The notes under the pieces are model-generated. The model did no database searches and was not told the DNA's origin. It saw nothing but the letters and a program-made list of their open reading frames with translations. A DNA stretch of 36,808 nt from Verrucomicrobiota bacterium (GTDB lineage Bacteria > Verrucomicrobiota > Kiritimatiellia > RFP12 > UBA1067), in the NCBI GenBank assembly GCA_022704145.1, contig JAKJGY010000026.1, forward strand, positions 1 through 36,808, given 5' to 3'. Made by a program: the position numbers and the translations under genes. Positions 21,697 through 32,222 of the stretch are shown here, piece after piece (position 1 is the stretch's first letter; the number at the start of each line of letters is the position of its first letter).

Positions 21697-21766
21697 GTCA
21701 TCATCCTTCACAGCTACGGCGTTCGCCACGCCAGACACTCTCATTCGGAACGAATTGAGGTGATAC

Positions 21767-21794
21767 TTTATCTTATATCAGAGCCTACTGTCAA
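21767..21794 (-). promoter_or_regulatory. Sigma-70 promoter of rplU-rpmA-obg
   Basis: On the minus strand TTGACA (21794-21789) is a perfect -35 box; GATAAA (21772-21767) after a 16-base spacer, or TAAAGT two bases further, serves as the -10. The transcript would begin near 21760, about 65 bases before the rplU ATG. Confidence 0.65.
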
Positions 21795-21909
21795 GAAGGC
21801 CCGGCCGCAATTTTTCGAGCCCCCGTTCTGGCCGATTGACAGGTCTCCCGCGATCTGGCAATTTGAAGGCTTGTCGTATCCTTTACTAACACCTGACAGG
21901 TAAAATGGT

Positions 21910-22731
21910 ATGAACGTAACTCAGCAGCAACTCAGCCGATGCGCGCGCGCTCACCTCGTGTGCCTGCTCTGCCTCGCGCTCGCGGGGCGCGCGGCCGCGG
22001 CCGACCTTGTCCAGGCCCGCGACGGTTCGGGCGTCTTCGGTTATAAGGACACCCCCAAGCTGCCTTGGTGCGAGTGGCTCTGCCACGACCCCGACCGTCC
22101 GGCGCCCGCACGTATCGACCCCGGCCCCGCCCTGCCCCCCCTCCCGCGCCCGTCCGACGCCGTCTCCCTTTTCGAGGGCTCCGGGCTGGACGCCTGGCGC
22201 GGCAATGCGTGGACGGTCGAGAACGGCGAGCTGGTGGCCGGGAAGGGCACGCTGCTCTCGCGCGAGGAGTTCGGCGACTGCCAGATCCACGTCGAGTGGC
22301 TGGCCCCTGCCGACTTCAGGGGCCCCTGGCACGACCAGGGCAACAACGGCGTCCTGCTCATGGGCCTTTACGAGATCCAGATCTTCGACTCCTACAATGT
22401 GAAGCTCTACCCTGACGGCCAGGCCGCAGCCATCTACGGCCAGACACCCCCGCTGGTCAACGTGACCCGCCCCCCGGGCCAATGGCAGAGCTTCGACATC
22501 TTCTTCACGGCCCCCGTGTTCGCCGAAGGCAGGCTCAAGGAACCCGCGCGCGTGACCATGCTCCATAACGGCGTGCTCGTCCACCTCCATGCGCCGGTCT
22601 ACGGCGAGACCGGACACCGCATCGCGCCTTCCTATAAGCGCCTGCTCAGCGCCGGCCCGCTCGGTCTCTGCGGCCACGGCTGCCCCGTGCGCTTCCGCAA
22701 TATCTGGGTTCGCAAGCTCGGGCAGCCTTAG
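21910..22731 (+). CDS. Secreted DUF1080 (3-keto-disaccharide hydrolase-like) protein
   Basis: A 273-residue protein with a Sec signal peptide (hydrophobic AHLVCLLCLALAGRAAA, cleavage near residue 34). The rest is one DUF1080 domain, a concanavalin-like beta-sandwich: LFEGSGLDAW at the start, WTVENGELVAGKG, a GNNGVLLMGLYEIQIFDSY core, and GPLGLCGHG near the end. Members act on, or bind, oxidised (3-keto) sugars and are abundant in Verrucomicrobiota, Planctomycetota and Bacteroidota; the substrate here cannot be told. It is divergent from rplU across a 213-base gap. No strong ribosome binding site is visible. A DUF523-DUF1722 gene follows 51 bases later. Confidence 0.85.
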   Translation: MNVTQQQLSRCARAHLVCLLCLALAGRAAAADLVQARDGSGVFGYKDTPKLPWCEWLCHDPDRPAPARIDPGPALPPLPRPSDAVSLFEGSGLDAWRGNAWTVENGELVAGKGTLLSREEFGDCQIHVEWLAPADFRGPWHDQGNNGVLLMGLYEIQIFDSYNVKLYPDGQAAAIYGQTPPLVNVTRPPGQWQSFDIFFTAPVFAEGRLKEPARVTMLHNGVLVHLHAPVYGETGHRIAPSYKRLLSAGPLGLCGHGCPVRFRNIWVRKLGQP

Positions 22732-22782
22732 GCGCGCCTGAAACAGGGCCGGGATGAATCAGTAACCGGAGGTCTCCACACC

Positions 22783-23730
22783 ATGGATGAGATACGGATC
22801 GGTATCAGCGCGTGCCTTCTCGGCGAGCCCGTACGCTATGACGGGCAGCACAAGCACGACCCCTACCTCACCGGCACGCTCGGACGGTTCGTGACCTTCG
22901 TCGGCGTCTGCCCCGAGGTGGAATGCGGCCTCGGGGTGCCGCGCGAGTCCATGCGCCTGGTCGGCGATCCGGCGGCTCCGCGGCTCGTGACGACGCGGAC
23001 CGGCGTGGACCATACCGAGCGTATGCGGGCCTGGGCTTCGAGGCGTGTCGCGGAACTCGCGAAAGAAGACCTGCACGGCTTCATCTTCAAGGCGCGCTCC
23101 CCCAGCAGCGGCATGCAGGGCGTTAAGGTCTACACCGACAAGGGCGGCATGGCGGGCAAGGCCCCCGGCCTGTTCGCCCAAGCGTTCATGGAGCGCTTCC
23201 CGACGCTCCCCTGCGAGGAGGAGGGAAGGCTGAACGACCTCGGCCTGCGCGAGAACTTCGTCGAGCGCGTGTTCACGCTCTGGCGCTTCCGGCAGGCGGT
23301 CCAGGCGCGTCCGACGCACAGCACCCTGATGACCTTCCACGCCCGTAACAAATACCTGATCCAGTCCCACCATGAGTCGCTGATGCGGGAGCTGGGCCGG
23401 GAGCTGGCCGGCCTCACGGCCGGTGCGGCACGCGCACACATCCCGCAGTACGAGGCCAAACTGATGCGGGCGCTCAAAACGCCCGCCACGGTACGCAAGC
23501 ACACGAATATTCTCCAGCACATGCTGGGCTTCTTGCGCGAGGTCGCGGATGAGGCCGACCGCAGGGAGCTGGCCCGGGTGATCGACGATTACCACCGGGA
23601 ACTCATCCCGCTGATCGTACCGGTGACCCTGCTCCGGCACTACGTGAACAAGCACGGCCTCTCCTATCTGCAAGAGCAGTACTACCTCAACCCCCACCCG
23701 CTGGAGCTGAAGCTCAGGAACCATGCCTGA
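22783..23730 (+). CDS. DUF523-DUF1722 protein (TudS/YbgA-like)
   Basis: A 315-residue fusion of DUF523 (~1-150) and DUF1722 (~190-305). DUF523 is the family of the [4Fe-4S] thiouracil desulfidase TudS; DUF1722 is the domain of E. coli YbgA. Visible cysteines are Cys11 (ISACLLGEPVRYDG), Cys43 and Cys48 (GVCPEVECGLGVPRE). At the position where I recall a family cysteine (SPSCG) this protein has Ser109 (KARSPSSGMQG), so cluster ligation or activity may differ. DUF1722 shows THSTLMTFHARNKYLIQSH and the YYLNPHPLEL tail. GGAGG lies nine bases before ATG 22783. Exact function is unknown. No signal peptide is seen, unlike its neighbours. Confidence 0.88.
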   Translation: MDEIRIGISACLLGEPVRYDGQHKHDPYLTGTLGRFVTFVGVCPEVECGLGVPRESMRLVGDPAAPRLVTTRTGVDHTERMRAWASRRVAELAKEDLHGFIFKARSPSSGMQGVKVYTDKGGMAGKAPGLFAQAFMERFPTLPCEEEGRLNDLGLRENFVERVFTLWRFRQAVQARPTHSTLMTFHARNKYLIQSHHESLMRELGRELAGLTAGAARAHIPQYEAKLMRALKTPATVRKHTNILQHMLGFLREVADEADRRELARVIDDYHRELIPLIVPVTLLRHYVNKHGLSYLQEQYYLNPHPLELKLRNHA

Positions 23731-23763
23731 GCGAGGATCCGCCCGCGCCAGAGCCAAACCCGC

Positions 23764-26001
23764 ATGTTCACCTTAACCCTTACGCGAAGCCTCTGGTTCG
23801 TAACCCTCGCCGTCAGCCATGCCGCCTCCGCTGCGGAGGACAGAACAGCCCCCTTGGGCGAGTCGTTCACGTCGCCCGCGCTGCCGGCCGTCGCCTCGTG
23901 GTTCGGCAACACGTATCCCGGCGCCGAGCGCTGGGTGCCTCAGGACATCGACGCGCTGTGCGCCGCCCCGGACGGCCGGCTGTTCTCGAACGTCCACTGG
24001 GAGGAGGGCGGAGGCAACTGCACGGCGTTCAAGGGCGGCGAGGTGCTCGGTTGCGCGCGCTATACCCACGGCTGGGGTCATCAGGGGGGCTATGCGGTCG
24101 CCGCCAACGCGCGTCACCTGTTCATCAGCGGACGCATGGGTAACGAGGGCGGGAACCTGGTCGATGCCGACACCTGGCCGCCCAAGGGCTTTGACTGGAT
24201 CGGCGTCTCGCGACGCACGCTGGACGACATCCGCAAGGCCGCGCCCTTCCCCGGCGCCAAGGGCGGCAAGGGCGGCACGCTCAAGTCCGCCTTCCTCAGG
24301 GTGGACGAGGTGCCGGTCGAACGTCAGGCGCGCGTCCGGCGCTCGGCGAATATCACGGGGCTGTGCGCCACCTCGAACCGGCTCTGGGTCGCCTGTCCGT
24401 ACGACGCGACCATCAAGGTCTACGACGCCGACTCCATGGCCCGGCTGGCCGTATGGCCGTTCGAGCGCGCCAGCGCGCTGACCCTGTCGCCCCAAAACGA
24501 ACTCTGGGTCTTACAGGAAGGCGACACCCGCCACCCGCCGCGCGTCGTCGCGCTCGACGGGAACGGCCGCCCCGGGCCGCGCGAGATCCGGTTCGATGCG
24601 CGGGCCGAGCCGGCGGCGGTCTGCTTCATGCCCGACGGACGGCTGCTCGTGGCCGACGACGGCCCGCGCCAGCAGCTCCTGCTCTTCAGCCATCTCGACA
24701 GCGGCCCGCGGCCCGCCGGGGCGATCGGCCGCGAGGGCGGGATACACGCGGATCCGTCGGGCGCCGTTGAACCCCTAAAATTCAACCGGCCGCGCGCCAT
24801 CGCCTGCGATACCGCCGGCACGCTTTTCGTCGCGCACCAGGGTAGCACCGGCGGAGGCAGCACCGTGCTGGAGGCCTACGCGCCCGACCTCAAGCTCCGC
24901 TGGCGGCTCATCGGCCAGACCTTCGTCGACCTGGCGGACGTCGATCCCGCCGACGACACCCGCGTCTTCACCAAGGAGGAGCGCTTCGCGCTGGACTACA
25001 GCCGCCCGCGAGGACTGGAGGCCGACTACCGCGCCTACACGGTCGACCGCTTCCGCTACCCGGATGATCCCCGGCTGCACATCTGGTCCGCAGGCGCCTG
25101 GGTCCGCCGCATCGGCGGCCGCCCGATCCTGTTCGTCACCGACATGAACAGTGACCGCCTTCAGGTCTACCGCTTCGGCAACGGCCCGACCGCCGAACTG
25201 GCGATCCCGTCCGGCCTCTTCTCCCGCACCGGCGCGCGCCGGGACGACTGGCCGGCGGCTCAGCCCGCGCAAGGTGAGTGGCTCTGGCGCGACGCCGACG
25301 GCGACGGCGCGATCGGTGCGGACGAGTTTGAGTCTTCTCCCACCGCCGCGCCCACGGCGCAGGGGCTCTGGGTCGACGCGTCCGGCACGGTCTGGCGCGC
25401 CTCGGAAACCCTGGGCATCCGCCGTTTCCCCTGCGAAGGCCTCGACGCCCAAGGGAATCCCCGCTGGTGCCTTCATGCGGCACAGACATTTCCGCACCCC
25501 TCTGGCTTTAAGCAGGTCAAGCGACTGCGTTACGACCCGGCGACCGACACGATGGTTATCGGCGGCACGACGGAGGAGCACCGTAACCAGCACTGGAAAC
25601 CGATGGGGCCGATCCTCGCGCGATACGACGGCTGGACCAGATCCGGCGGCAAAGCTTCGCCGCGCTGGCGGATCACACTGCCTTATGAGGCCGGCTCGCG
25701 CGGCCACGAGAGCTGCGAGCCGATGGGCTTTGACATGGCTGGCGACTTCCTCTTCGTCCCATACACCGGCGCTTCCAAGGCCCTCGGCGTCAGAACCGGG
25801 CGCGTCGAAGTGTTCCGCCTGGAAGACGGCCGTTCAGTCGGCCACTTCGAGCCGCCGCCTGACCTCGGCGAAATCGGCCTGCAGGACATCCGCGACAGCC
25901 TCCGCGCCCACCGCCGCGCCGATGGCGAGTACCTGGTCTTCCTTGAGGACGACTATAAGGCCAAAATCGTACTGTATCGCTGGATTTTACAGCATAAATA
26001 A
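23764..26001 (+). CDS. Exported beta-propeller-like protein with EF-hand-type loop
   Basis: A 745-residue protein with an N-terminal signal peptide (MFTLTLTRSLWFVTLAVSHAASAAED). The body has repeated beta-strand motifs of NHL/six-bladed propeller type, such as LCATSNRLWVACPYDATIKVYD, ALTLSPQNELWVLQEGD, AVCFMPDGRLLVADDG and AIACDTAGTLFVAHQG. Residues 510-521 (DADGDGAIGADE) fit a calcium-binding EF-hand loop. There is no recognisable catalytic motif, anchor or C-terminal sorting signal. Similar proteins in Planctomycetota/Verrucomicrobiota are annotated only as hypothetical. It begins 33 bases after the DUF523 gene with a poor ribosome binding site. Function is unknown; export is fairly sure. 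Confidence 0.75.
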   Translation: MFTLTLTRSLWFVTLAVSHAASAAEDRTAPLGESFTSPALPAVASWFGNTYPGAERWVPQDIDALCAAPDGRLFSNVHWEEGGGNCTAFKGGEVLGCARYTHGWGHQGGYAVAANARHLFISGRMGNEGGNLVDADTWPPKGFDWIGVSRRTLDDIRKAAPFPGAKGGKGGTLKSAFLRVDEVPVERQARVRRSANITGLCATSNRLWVACPYDATIKVYDADSMARLAVWPFERASALTLSPQNELWVLQEGDTRHPPRVVALDGNGRPGPREIRFDARAEPAAVCFMPDGRLLVADDGPRQQLLLFSHLDSGPRPAGAIGREGGIHADPSGAVEPLKFNRPRAIACDTAGTLFVAHQGSTGGGSTVLEAYAPDLKLRWRLIGQTFVDLADVDPADDTRVFTKEERFALDYSRPRGLEADYRAYTVDRFRYPDDPRLHIWSAGAWVRRIGGRPILFVTDMNSDRLQVYRFGNGPTAELAIPSGLFSRTGARRDDWPAAQPAQGEWLWRDADGDGAIGADEFESSPTAAPTAQGLWVDASGTVWRASETLGIRRFPCEGLDAQGNPRWCLHAAQTFPHPSGFKQVKRLRYDPATDTMVIGGTTEEHRNQHWKPMGPILARYDGWTRSGGKASPRWRITLPYEAGSRGHESCEPMGFDMAGDFLFVPYTGASKALGVRTGRVEVFRLEDGRSVGHFEPPPDLGEIGLQDIRDSLRAHRRADGEYLVFLEDDYKAKIVLYRWILQHK

Positions 26002-26073
26002 TAGTGGCTCAACGGGTTACATTAACTTCAAGCCCCATCCCCGCACATTTCCGTGCTTTTCGGAACGTCGCGA

Positions 26074-26102
26074 TTGACAGCCGCACGTCATCTCGATACA
26101 CT
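26074..26102 (+). promoter_or_regulatory. Sigma-70 promoter of the PATR protein gene
   Basis: TTGACA (26074-26079), exactly 17 bases, then TACACT (26097-26102). The transcript would start near 26109, about 55 bases before ATG 26165, which is preceded by GAGGTG. Confidence 0.6.
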
Positions 26103-26164
26103 TTTTCTTAATTGTAATTCCGTCTGACGACGGGTGTGGTGTCCGTGAAACAACGAGGTGTGGT

Positions 26165-29100
26165 ATGAAACGTCGCATGTTAGGTTTTAAGACCCTCATG
26201 GCGCTTGGCGTCCTGTTTACCCTGTCGCGTGCTGAGCGGGCTCTTGCCGCCAACGGCACGTGGAACGGTTCGGCCGACGCGTTCTGGACAAACCGGGTCA
26301 ACTGGGCCTCACCCGCCCACCCTGGCGACTCCTTCCTCGATGTGGCCACCTTCGCGAACGGCAGCGCGAACACAACCGTCAACCTCTCAGGCCTCTTAGG
26401 CATCTCCTCCATTATCTTCGACTCCCCGGGACTCGCCTCCTACACGCTCGGCACCGGCGCGGCGAACAGCCAGACCCTGGTGCTGGCCAACAGCGGAACG
26501 ATCCAGCTCACGGCCAACGCCGCGACCGGACAGACCTTTAATTGCGCGGTCGAACTCGGGCATGTGACCAACAACGCCACCTGCACCTTCCGTAATGACA
26601 CCCCCAACCAGACGCTCACCTTCAGCTCGGTCCGCGCCCCCGCGGCCAGTGTGGTCAATACGCGCGCGCTCAATATCGAGGGCGTAGGGCCGACGCGTAT
26701 CCTGGGCGACATCCAGAAGGGCTCGACCGTCTCCCTGTCGCTCACCGTCAACAGCGTGGGCCCGCTCACCCTCGCCGGCAACAACACGCTGACCTCGCTC
26801 GGCGCCAACGGCGAGCCCGCCAGCACCATCTACCTGGCCGCAGGCACCAACACCTTCGCCAATGGCGGCGGCGGCAACATCAACGTCAGCAAGGACACCG
26901 TCATCTACGGACCCGGCTACCTCCGCCTGAGCGACGCCGGAGGCGAGAACTATTCGGACAACAGCGCCGCCTCCGGAAAGATCCTGACGATCCACGCGCC
27001 CGTCATCGGCACCGGCTTCGAATACTACCACGGTTCCAACGCCGGAACCATCGAGCTGCTCGGAACCAATACCTTCACCGGTCAGGTCCTGATCAACAGC
27101 CCCGGCACGATCAGCGTCAAGCGCATCGGTAACCGCGGCGCCACCGACAGCAACCTCGGACTGGGCTCCTACTTCCGCTTCAGCGCCGACGGCGCAGGCG
27201 CACGCCTGCTCTATACCGGTGAAGGCGAGACCACCGACCGTTACCTGCACTTCAAAAAGAGCCTCTCGATCGTCGAGCACGGCGGCAGCGGCCTGCTGAC
27301 CTTCTCATCCACCAACCTCTGTGACTCCGGTTCCAAGACACTGCGCCTTCAGGGCGACACCGACGGCATCGGCGTGTTCAGCGGCGCGCTCCTCAACAGC
27401 CTGGGAACCCACCCTCTCGCTGGCTAAGGCAGGCCTGGGCACCTGGCGCCTTACCGCCGATAACACCTTCAGCGGCGGCACCACCGTCAGTGGCGGCAAC
27501 CTTGTCCTGACCGGCGCCAACGGCGCGCTCTCCAACTCAACCAGCGTCGCCCTCTCCGGCAACGGCACGCTCACGTTGGACAACACCGCCGCCGCCAACA
27601 ACGCCAACCGTCTGCGCGACGCCAGCGCCGTGACCCTCTCGGGCGGCACCCTGGCCTTCTCCCACGATGGCGGCGCGGCCAACTTCTCGGAGACCGTCGG
27701 TGCCGTCACCGTCAGCGTAGCGGCCAACACGATCTCCGCCACGCAGGCCGGTGACTCGCAGACCTCCACGTTCACGCTCACCTCGCTCTCACGTACCGGC
27801 GGCACCCTGAACTTCGTCGGCGTCGGCCTCGGCGAGAGCGACCGCAACCGCATCAAGATCCAGAGCGGCACGGCCGACGGACTGATCGGCACCTGGGCCA
27901 CAGTCAACGGCACCCATTACGCCGCCTACAGCAGCGCTGATGGCGTCTACGCCTCGAGCCTGACGGTCGCGAACATCACGGTCCGCGGCTCGACCATCGA
28001 CGACAACGCCGCAGCCGCGGCCGTCATCAACGAGGACAGCGGCACAGGCTCGATCACGCTGGCCGGCGCCACCGAAAACAGCGTCTTCCGCCTGCGGCAG
28101 GAGACCGACGCCGTGGCAGTGGTCGCGACGGCCGGCAAGACCCTCAAGGCCGCCAGCGTCGAGATCGCAAGCGGCGGCGGCGCCCTGACCCTCGGCGAAA
28201 ACCAGGGTGACGGCGCGCTCGCGCCCCTCGCAGCAGGCGGCGCGCTGGCGCTCCGCAACGACTCGGCAACCTCAGTTCTGACCGTCAAGGCCGCCGTCGC
28301 CAATAACGGCACCTCGACCCTTGAGAAGCTCGGCGGCGGCAAGGCCCTGCTCACAGCCTCCAACACCTTCTCCGGCGTCACGTGGGTCCGCGGCGGCACG
28401 CTCGCTTTCGGCGGCGCCGTGACCCAGACCCTCGCCGGCGTCGTTAACGGCGCGGGCGCGCTCGCAATGGAGGGGTCCGGACGCCTGACCCTGTCCGGCG
28501 CGAACACCTACACCGGCGTGACCGTCGTCAGCAGCGGCACCCTGGTCGCTCAGAACAGCAACGCCCTCGGAGCCAAGAGCGCAGGAACCGTCGTGCAAAG
28601 CGGCGCCGCGCTGGACCTCGGCGGCACACTGGGCGCCAACGCACTGTACCTGGGCGACGAGCCCGTCACCGTCAGCGGCACCGGCCCGGACGGCCGCGGC
28701 GCGGTCATCAACTCCTCGGCCAACAACCAGTATAACGCGCTGACCAAACTCGCTCTCGCCGGTGACACCACCTTCGGCGGCGAGCACGCTAACGCCCGCT
28801 GGGACATCCGCACCACGGCAAACGGCTCCAAGGCCACTTTCGACATGAACGGCTACACCGTCACCAAGGTCGGCACCAACACGATCGGCCTCACCGCCGT
28901 CGAGGTGAACCCCGGTGCGGCCGGAAGCATTGACCTTCAACAGGGACTCTTCACGGTCGAGGTCGGCACGCGCCTCAACGGCGGCAGCGCCAATACGTTC
29001 ACCGTCCGCGGCGGCGCGACCTTCGATATCTACAGCCTATACTACCCTATCCTCTGGAGCCTGGCGATGGAGGATAACTCGCGCTTCTATGTCCGGCAGG

Positions 29101-32100
29101 GCAACAACATCTACCAGAACTTCTGGGACGGCCCCGTCACCCTCAACGGCCGCTCGGTCTTCGATATGGGCGGCGGCAGCGCGACGGTGCGCGGCAATAT
29201 CGGCGGCTCCGGCTCGCTGGTCAAGATCGGTGGGAGCACGCTCTACCTGCGCGGCACCAACACCTATGCGGGCACGACCACCGTCAGCAACGGCACGTTC
29301 TACGCCCAGACCGCCGCCTCGCTCGCGGGCTACAACGACGGCCGCTTCACCCTGCTCGGCGGCGCGACCCTCTGGCTGCACACGCTCGGCGACGGTATCG
29401 GCTGGAATGCCGAACAGATCCGCGACCTGCACGACGCCTCGACCTTCGTCGCCAACTCCGCCGTGCTGAACATCGACACGACCTTCGGCAGCCTGGACTA
29501 CCCGCACACGCTCTCCAAGGCGGTCTCGATCACGAAGCAAGGCAACAACACGCTCACGTTGAGCGGGCCCTTCATCACCCAGAACGCGCTGCGCGCCTAC
29601 GGCGGCGAGACCCGCTTCACCGGCTCAGCGGCCAGCCTGCCTGGAACGGTCATGGTCGGCACCGGCACGCTCACGCTTGACGGCAACAGCTTTGTCGAGA
29701 TCAAGAGCAATACCTGCTACGTCGGCGAGGGTGCCGCGCACTTCGGCCGCATGACCGTCAAGAACAACGCGGGCTGGTCCGGCTTCCTCTACCCGTACAA
29801 TGTCGGACAGTCCTCCCTGGTCGTCGGCCAGTCAGGCCGCGGCATCCTCACGATCCAGGACAACGCCTGCGTTACCCAGCGCCTCGTCGTCGGCAACAAC
29901 GGCGGCAGCGCCGGCGCGGTCTACCAGAACGGCGGCCGCATGCACAACTGGGGCGGGGCTGCTAGCGACCCGCGCGTCGGCGAGACCGGCTACGGCTACT
30001 ACGAGCTGAACAGCGGCACCTTCACCAACAACGGTTACTTCCAGGTCGGGCGCAATTTGACCGGCGTCGGCATCATCCGGCAGACCGGTGGAGTCTTCGA
30101 GATGGGCACGGTCTACAATGGCCAGCTCGGCATCAGCCGCGGCGGCACCGGCGTGGTCGTCCTGGCGGGCGGCACCTTCGCCACCGGCCCCAGCCCCCTC
30201 AACGCCAACCCGACCATCGACATCGGTAACGCCTCGGATAACAGCACCACCAAGGGTTTCGCCGAACTCACCCTCGACGGCACGGCCGACGCCGACGCCA
30301 ACGCCTACATCAACATCGGCGACCGTTGGAGCATGTTCGCCTGCCTCAACCTGAACGGCGGACGCCTGACCGCGAAGTACGTCCAGCGTGCCAACCGTAC
30401 CAACACGGTCGGCCTCGTGAACTTCGACGGCGGCACCTTCCGCTCCCGTCAGTCCGGCAACGTCTTCTCGACCGGCGCGAACGCGCCCACAGCCGTCAAC
30501 ATCTACGGCGGCGGCGCGACCTTCGACACCGCGACCAATATCTGCACCATCGCCGTACCGCTGCTGGCCCCTCCGGGACAAGGCGTGACCGGCCTCTATG
30601 TGCCGCCGACCCGAGGGTACATCGGGCCGCCGATGGTCTGCATCGACGGTGGCGGAGGAACCGGCGCGACTGCCGTCGCCACTTTCGACTCGGCCAGCGG
30701 CACCCTCACCGGCATCGAGATGACCAGCCGCGGTTACGGCTATACCTCGGCGCCCACCGTCACGCTCTCCGGCGGCGGCACCAACTTCCATCCCGCCGTC
30801 ACCGGGCTGACCCTCACGCAGAACACGAGCGGCGGCCTCACCAAGCTCGGCTCGGGCACGCTGACCCTCTCGTCCACCAACACCTACGGCGGCGCCACGA
30901 CCGTCCAGAACGGCACCCTCAAGCTCGCGCTGCAGCAGTCGCTGCCCACCGGCTCGGATCTCAATGTCGAGGCTGGCGTTCTCGACCTCGGCGGCTTCGC
31001 CGTCACGGGCGGCGCGGTCAACGCAGCCAGCGGCCTCCTGGGTAACGGAGCCCTTGTCAGCGACAGCCTGACAAAGACGGGCGACGGCACCTTCATCCTC
31101 GGCGTGCCGCTCGCGTTGCAGGCGCCCCTCGTGGTCGAGGGCGGCGTCCTGAACGTGCGCCGCGCGGGCCTGTGGGAGGGCGCGATCTGGGGCGCCTTCC
31201 AGACCACCTCCAACAACCCCGCCACCGCCGTGCAGATGACCACCCGCATGGCCAACACCACCGCGGGCTGGCCCACCAACACCACCTACATGTACAGCGG
31301 CACAATCTGGAACCGTTCCTCCGAGCCGGTCACCTGGACCTTCGCCGAGAACGTCGACGACAACGTCTACCTGAAGATCGATAGCACCGTGATGATGACC
31401 AACGGCATCACATGGAATGTGCCGACTTTCTCCACCATCACCCTCGATCCCGGCCCCCACCGCTTCGAGGCGCGCTTCGGTCAGGGCGGAGGCGGCGCGG
31501 GCCCGGTCAACTCTCAATGGTGGAAGACCACCGCCTTCGGTTTCGGTGTGGATTTCCAGGGCCGGAGCGAGACCAATAACCTCAGCTACGTGCCCCTCGT
31601 CGACCCGGGCGACGGCAGCCTGCTGACACTCGACGGCGCCGGGCTCACCAACCAGCTCGACAGCTCAACAGTCGTTCTCGTGGCCGACGGGGCCGCGATC
31701 GACTTCAACAGTGGCGTCCAGACCCTCGCGTCCCTGGGCGGCGCAGGTACGGTGTCCAATTGCACACTGACGGTCACCGGCAACCTCGCGCCCGGTGGCG
31801 AAGGCGACATCGGCACGCTCGCCCTGGCTAACACCACGCTCCGTGAAGGCAACCTGTTGGTCGATGTGGCGACGGACGGCTCTTGCGACCTCCTGAGCGT
31901 CGCAGGGAACCTCGATGTCTCCGGGCTGACCCTCGAGATCGCCAATCCCGGCTCGCTGAACGTGAACAAGACCTATACCGTGGTCACCGTCTCGGGCACG
32001 CGTACCGGCGCCTTCGCCTCCGTGACAGTGCCTGACACGCGCTGGCACGTCATCTACCGCTCCAACGGGGAGATCCAGCTCATCTTCATCAACGGAACCC

Positions 32101-32117
32101 TGCTGAAAGTCCGTTAA
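26165..32117 (+). CDS. Giant secreted autotransporter-associated beta-strand repeat protein with PA14-like domain, frameshifted
   Basis: Two overlapping frames (26165-27427 and about 27409-32117) make one gene. Removing one C from CCC at 27408-27410 joins them as SLGTTLSLAKAGLGTW, giving 1983 residues. There is a signal peptide (MKRRMLGFKTLMALGV to ALAA). PATR motifs (L-x-N-T-[FY]-x-G-x-T-x-V-x-x-G-x-L) occur near 27070, 27460, 28363, 28503, 29260 and 30881. A PA14-like domain (~1660-1800: GLWEGAIWGAF, ENVDDNVYLKID, GPHRFEARFG) lies near the C-terminus. There is no autotransporter barrel and no clear PEP-CTERM or type IX sorting signal; it ends GTLLKVR. Probably a beta-helical surface or secreted protein. 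It is either a pseudogene or has an assembly error. Confidence 0.85.
27408..27410 (+). other. Frameshift site in the PATR gene
   Basis: The run CCC within GGAACCCACCC is one base too long for the frame. The upstream frame stops at 27425-27427, and the downstream frame continues the repeat structure without a break in similarity. No slippery heptamer suggests programmed shifting. Confidence 0.75.
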
Positions 32118-32152
32118 GCGGTATGGCTGGCCGCATGCGCGGCCCAAGAGGG

Positions 32153-32191
32153 AAGGGAGGCGCCCGCCGTCTGCGGCCCGCCTCCCTTTTT
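32153..32191 (+). terminator. Intrinsic terminator of the PATR gene
   Basis: A 10-bp stem AAGGGAGGCG (32153-32162) with CGCCTCCCTT (32179-32188), a GC-rich inner loop that can pair further, and a T5 tract (32187-32191), starting 36 bases after the stop codon. Confidence 0.85.
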
Positions 32192-32222
32192 CGTGTCGCT
32201 TGCCGTCAACTGACCTCACACC

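Noticed and set aside
21836..21864. TTGACA on the plus strand before the DUF1080 gene
   Set aside because: The -35 box is perfect but nothing resembling a -10 box lies 16-18 bases downstream.
29832..31517. 561-codon open frame antisense to the PATR gene
   Set aside because: The sense strand encodes coherent beta-strand repeats; the antisense is Val/Gly/Ala low complexity.
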